Below are positions 63,616 through 64,000 of a DNA stretch of 64,000 nt, piece by piece; positions within the stretch are counted from its first letter, which is position 1; the number at the start of each line of letters is the position of its first letter. The position numbers and the translations under genes were made by a program. The notes under the pieces were generated by a model. That model was not told the DNA's origin. It did no database searches and was given only the letters and a program-made list of their open reading frames with translations. This DNA comes from JAJDZL01 sp965221175 (GTDB lineage: Bacteria > Pseudomonadota > Gammaproteobacteria > Arenicellales > JAJDZL01), in the NCBI GenBank assembly GCA_965221175.1, contig OZ244867.1, forward strand, positions 2,108,001 through 2,172,000, written 5' to 3'.

Positions 63616-64000
63616 CAGCCGCCTAGAAACAGTTCGCCAACTTTAGGATTTGCCAGCAGATCATCGCCCTTCCCGGCGATTGCCAGTTCGCCAGAAACCA
63701 GCACATATCCGATATCCGCAAACTCCAGTCCCTTCTTTGCATTCTGCTCGACCATGATGATAGTCTTGCCTTCCTTGTGCTGAAGATCGTCAAGGATTCC
63801 GAAAACCATGTCGATAAAGCGAGGTTCTAGACCGATCGAGGGTTCGTCAACCAGCAGCAACTGCGGGTCCATCACAAGCGCTCGAGAAATTTCAAGTAAC
63901 CGGCGCTCGCCACCGGACAACACTTTTGCCTGATGCTTGCGACGAGCTGCAAGCCTTGGATATTTGTCAAAAACCGCTTCGGCAGATTTTCTAGCCTGCA
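63615..64000 (-). CDS. livF: Branched-chain amino-acid ABC transporter ATPase LivF-like, partial
   Basis: The 3' portion of a minus-strand gene whose frame is open to the window edge (about 128 codons visible). It has ARRKHQAKVLSGGERRLLEI (ABC signature SGGE), LLLVDEPSIGLEP (Walker B), MVEQNAKKGLEFADIGYVL (switch region with EQN in place of the usual His) and the LivF-type ending GKGDDLLANPKVGELFLGG. The EQN at the switch is typical of LivF proteins. The P-loop lies beyond 64000. Confidence 0.8.
   Translation of the reverse strand, partial: QARKSAEAVFDKYPRLAARRKHQAKVLSGGERRLLEISRALVMDPQLLLVDEPSIGLEPRFIDMVFGILDDLQHKEGKTIIMVEQNAKKGLEFADIGYVLVSGELAIAGKGDDLLANPKVGELFLGG

Overview
The window reads as chromosome from a gammaproteobacterium, probably uncultivated and of moderate GC content. 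Several conserved gammaproteobacterial blocks are present: ygfB-pepP-ubiH-ubiI/F, miaB-phoH-ybeY-corC-lnt, rapZ-ptsO-ptsI-mgtE, prmC-prfA and TPR-lolB-ispE. Solute uptake genes (taurine/sulfonate-type and polar amino-acid ABC systems, an AGCS symporter, a BenE-type carrier), an MttB-family methyltransferase and many broken insertion sequences suggest a marine or host-associated heterotroph with a plastic genome. The lifestyle is inference.

Layout. 1-3.2 kb: the tail of a TonB-like protein, then a decayed type I restriction locus (HTH protein, 37-codon ORF, shortened HsdS, AlbA_2 ATPase, all linked by 4-bp overlaps), ending in an IS1380 transposase remnant. 3.2-8.7 kb (minus strand): fur, two ubiquinone hydroxylases, pepP, ygfB and a small membrane protein. 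8.9-14.8 kb (plus strand): mttB-like gene, a divergent SucCD-like pair, then a canonical sucCD. 15-19.4 kb: a YbdK-type carboxylate-amine ligase convergent with a three-gene set (unknown protein, cysteine-dioxygenase-like cupin, four-domain rhodanese). 19.4-28.5 kb: a perfect 1,347-bp tandem duplication of rapZ plus the 5' part of ptsO, with a complete IS4-like element (1,519 bp, 9-bp target duplication) in the first unit. Intact ptsO, ptsI and mgtE follow, with a DUF6884-like/HNH-nuclease pair between ptsI and mgtE.

28.4-33.6 kb: lnt, corC, ybeY, phoH, miaB. 33.8-40 kb: cysteine synthase, an acyl-CoA dehydrogenase pair, an aminotransferase, a BenE-like transporter and elongator tRNA-Met. 40-42.4 kb: xthA and decayed sequence. 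42.4-46.1 kb: alcohol dehydrogenase and a TauABC-like ABC transporter. 46.4-48.7 kb: an intact IS1380 element and a second IS1380-like remnant. 48.7-55.7 kb: prmC, prfA, TPR lipoprotein, lolB, ispE, queuosine-precursor transporter, M23 peptidase. hemA is absent from its usual place beside prfA. 55.8-64 kb: thrC, an amino-acid ABC operon, a ProW-like permease fragment, an AGCS symporter, a racemase fragment and a partial livF.

The most unusual features are the duplicated rapZ-ptsO segment with its chimeric NPr reading frame, the SucCD-like pair with altered active-site loops next to a normal sucCD, and the sulfur-flavoured rhodanese/cupin/unknown cluster. No CRISPR array, integrase-bounded island or clearly new defence system was found.
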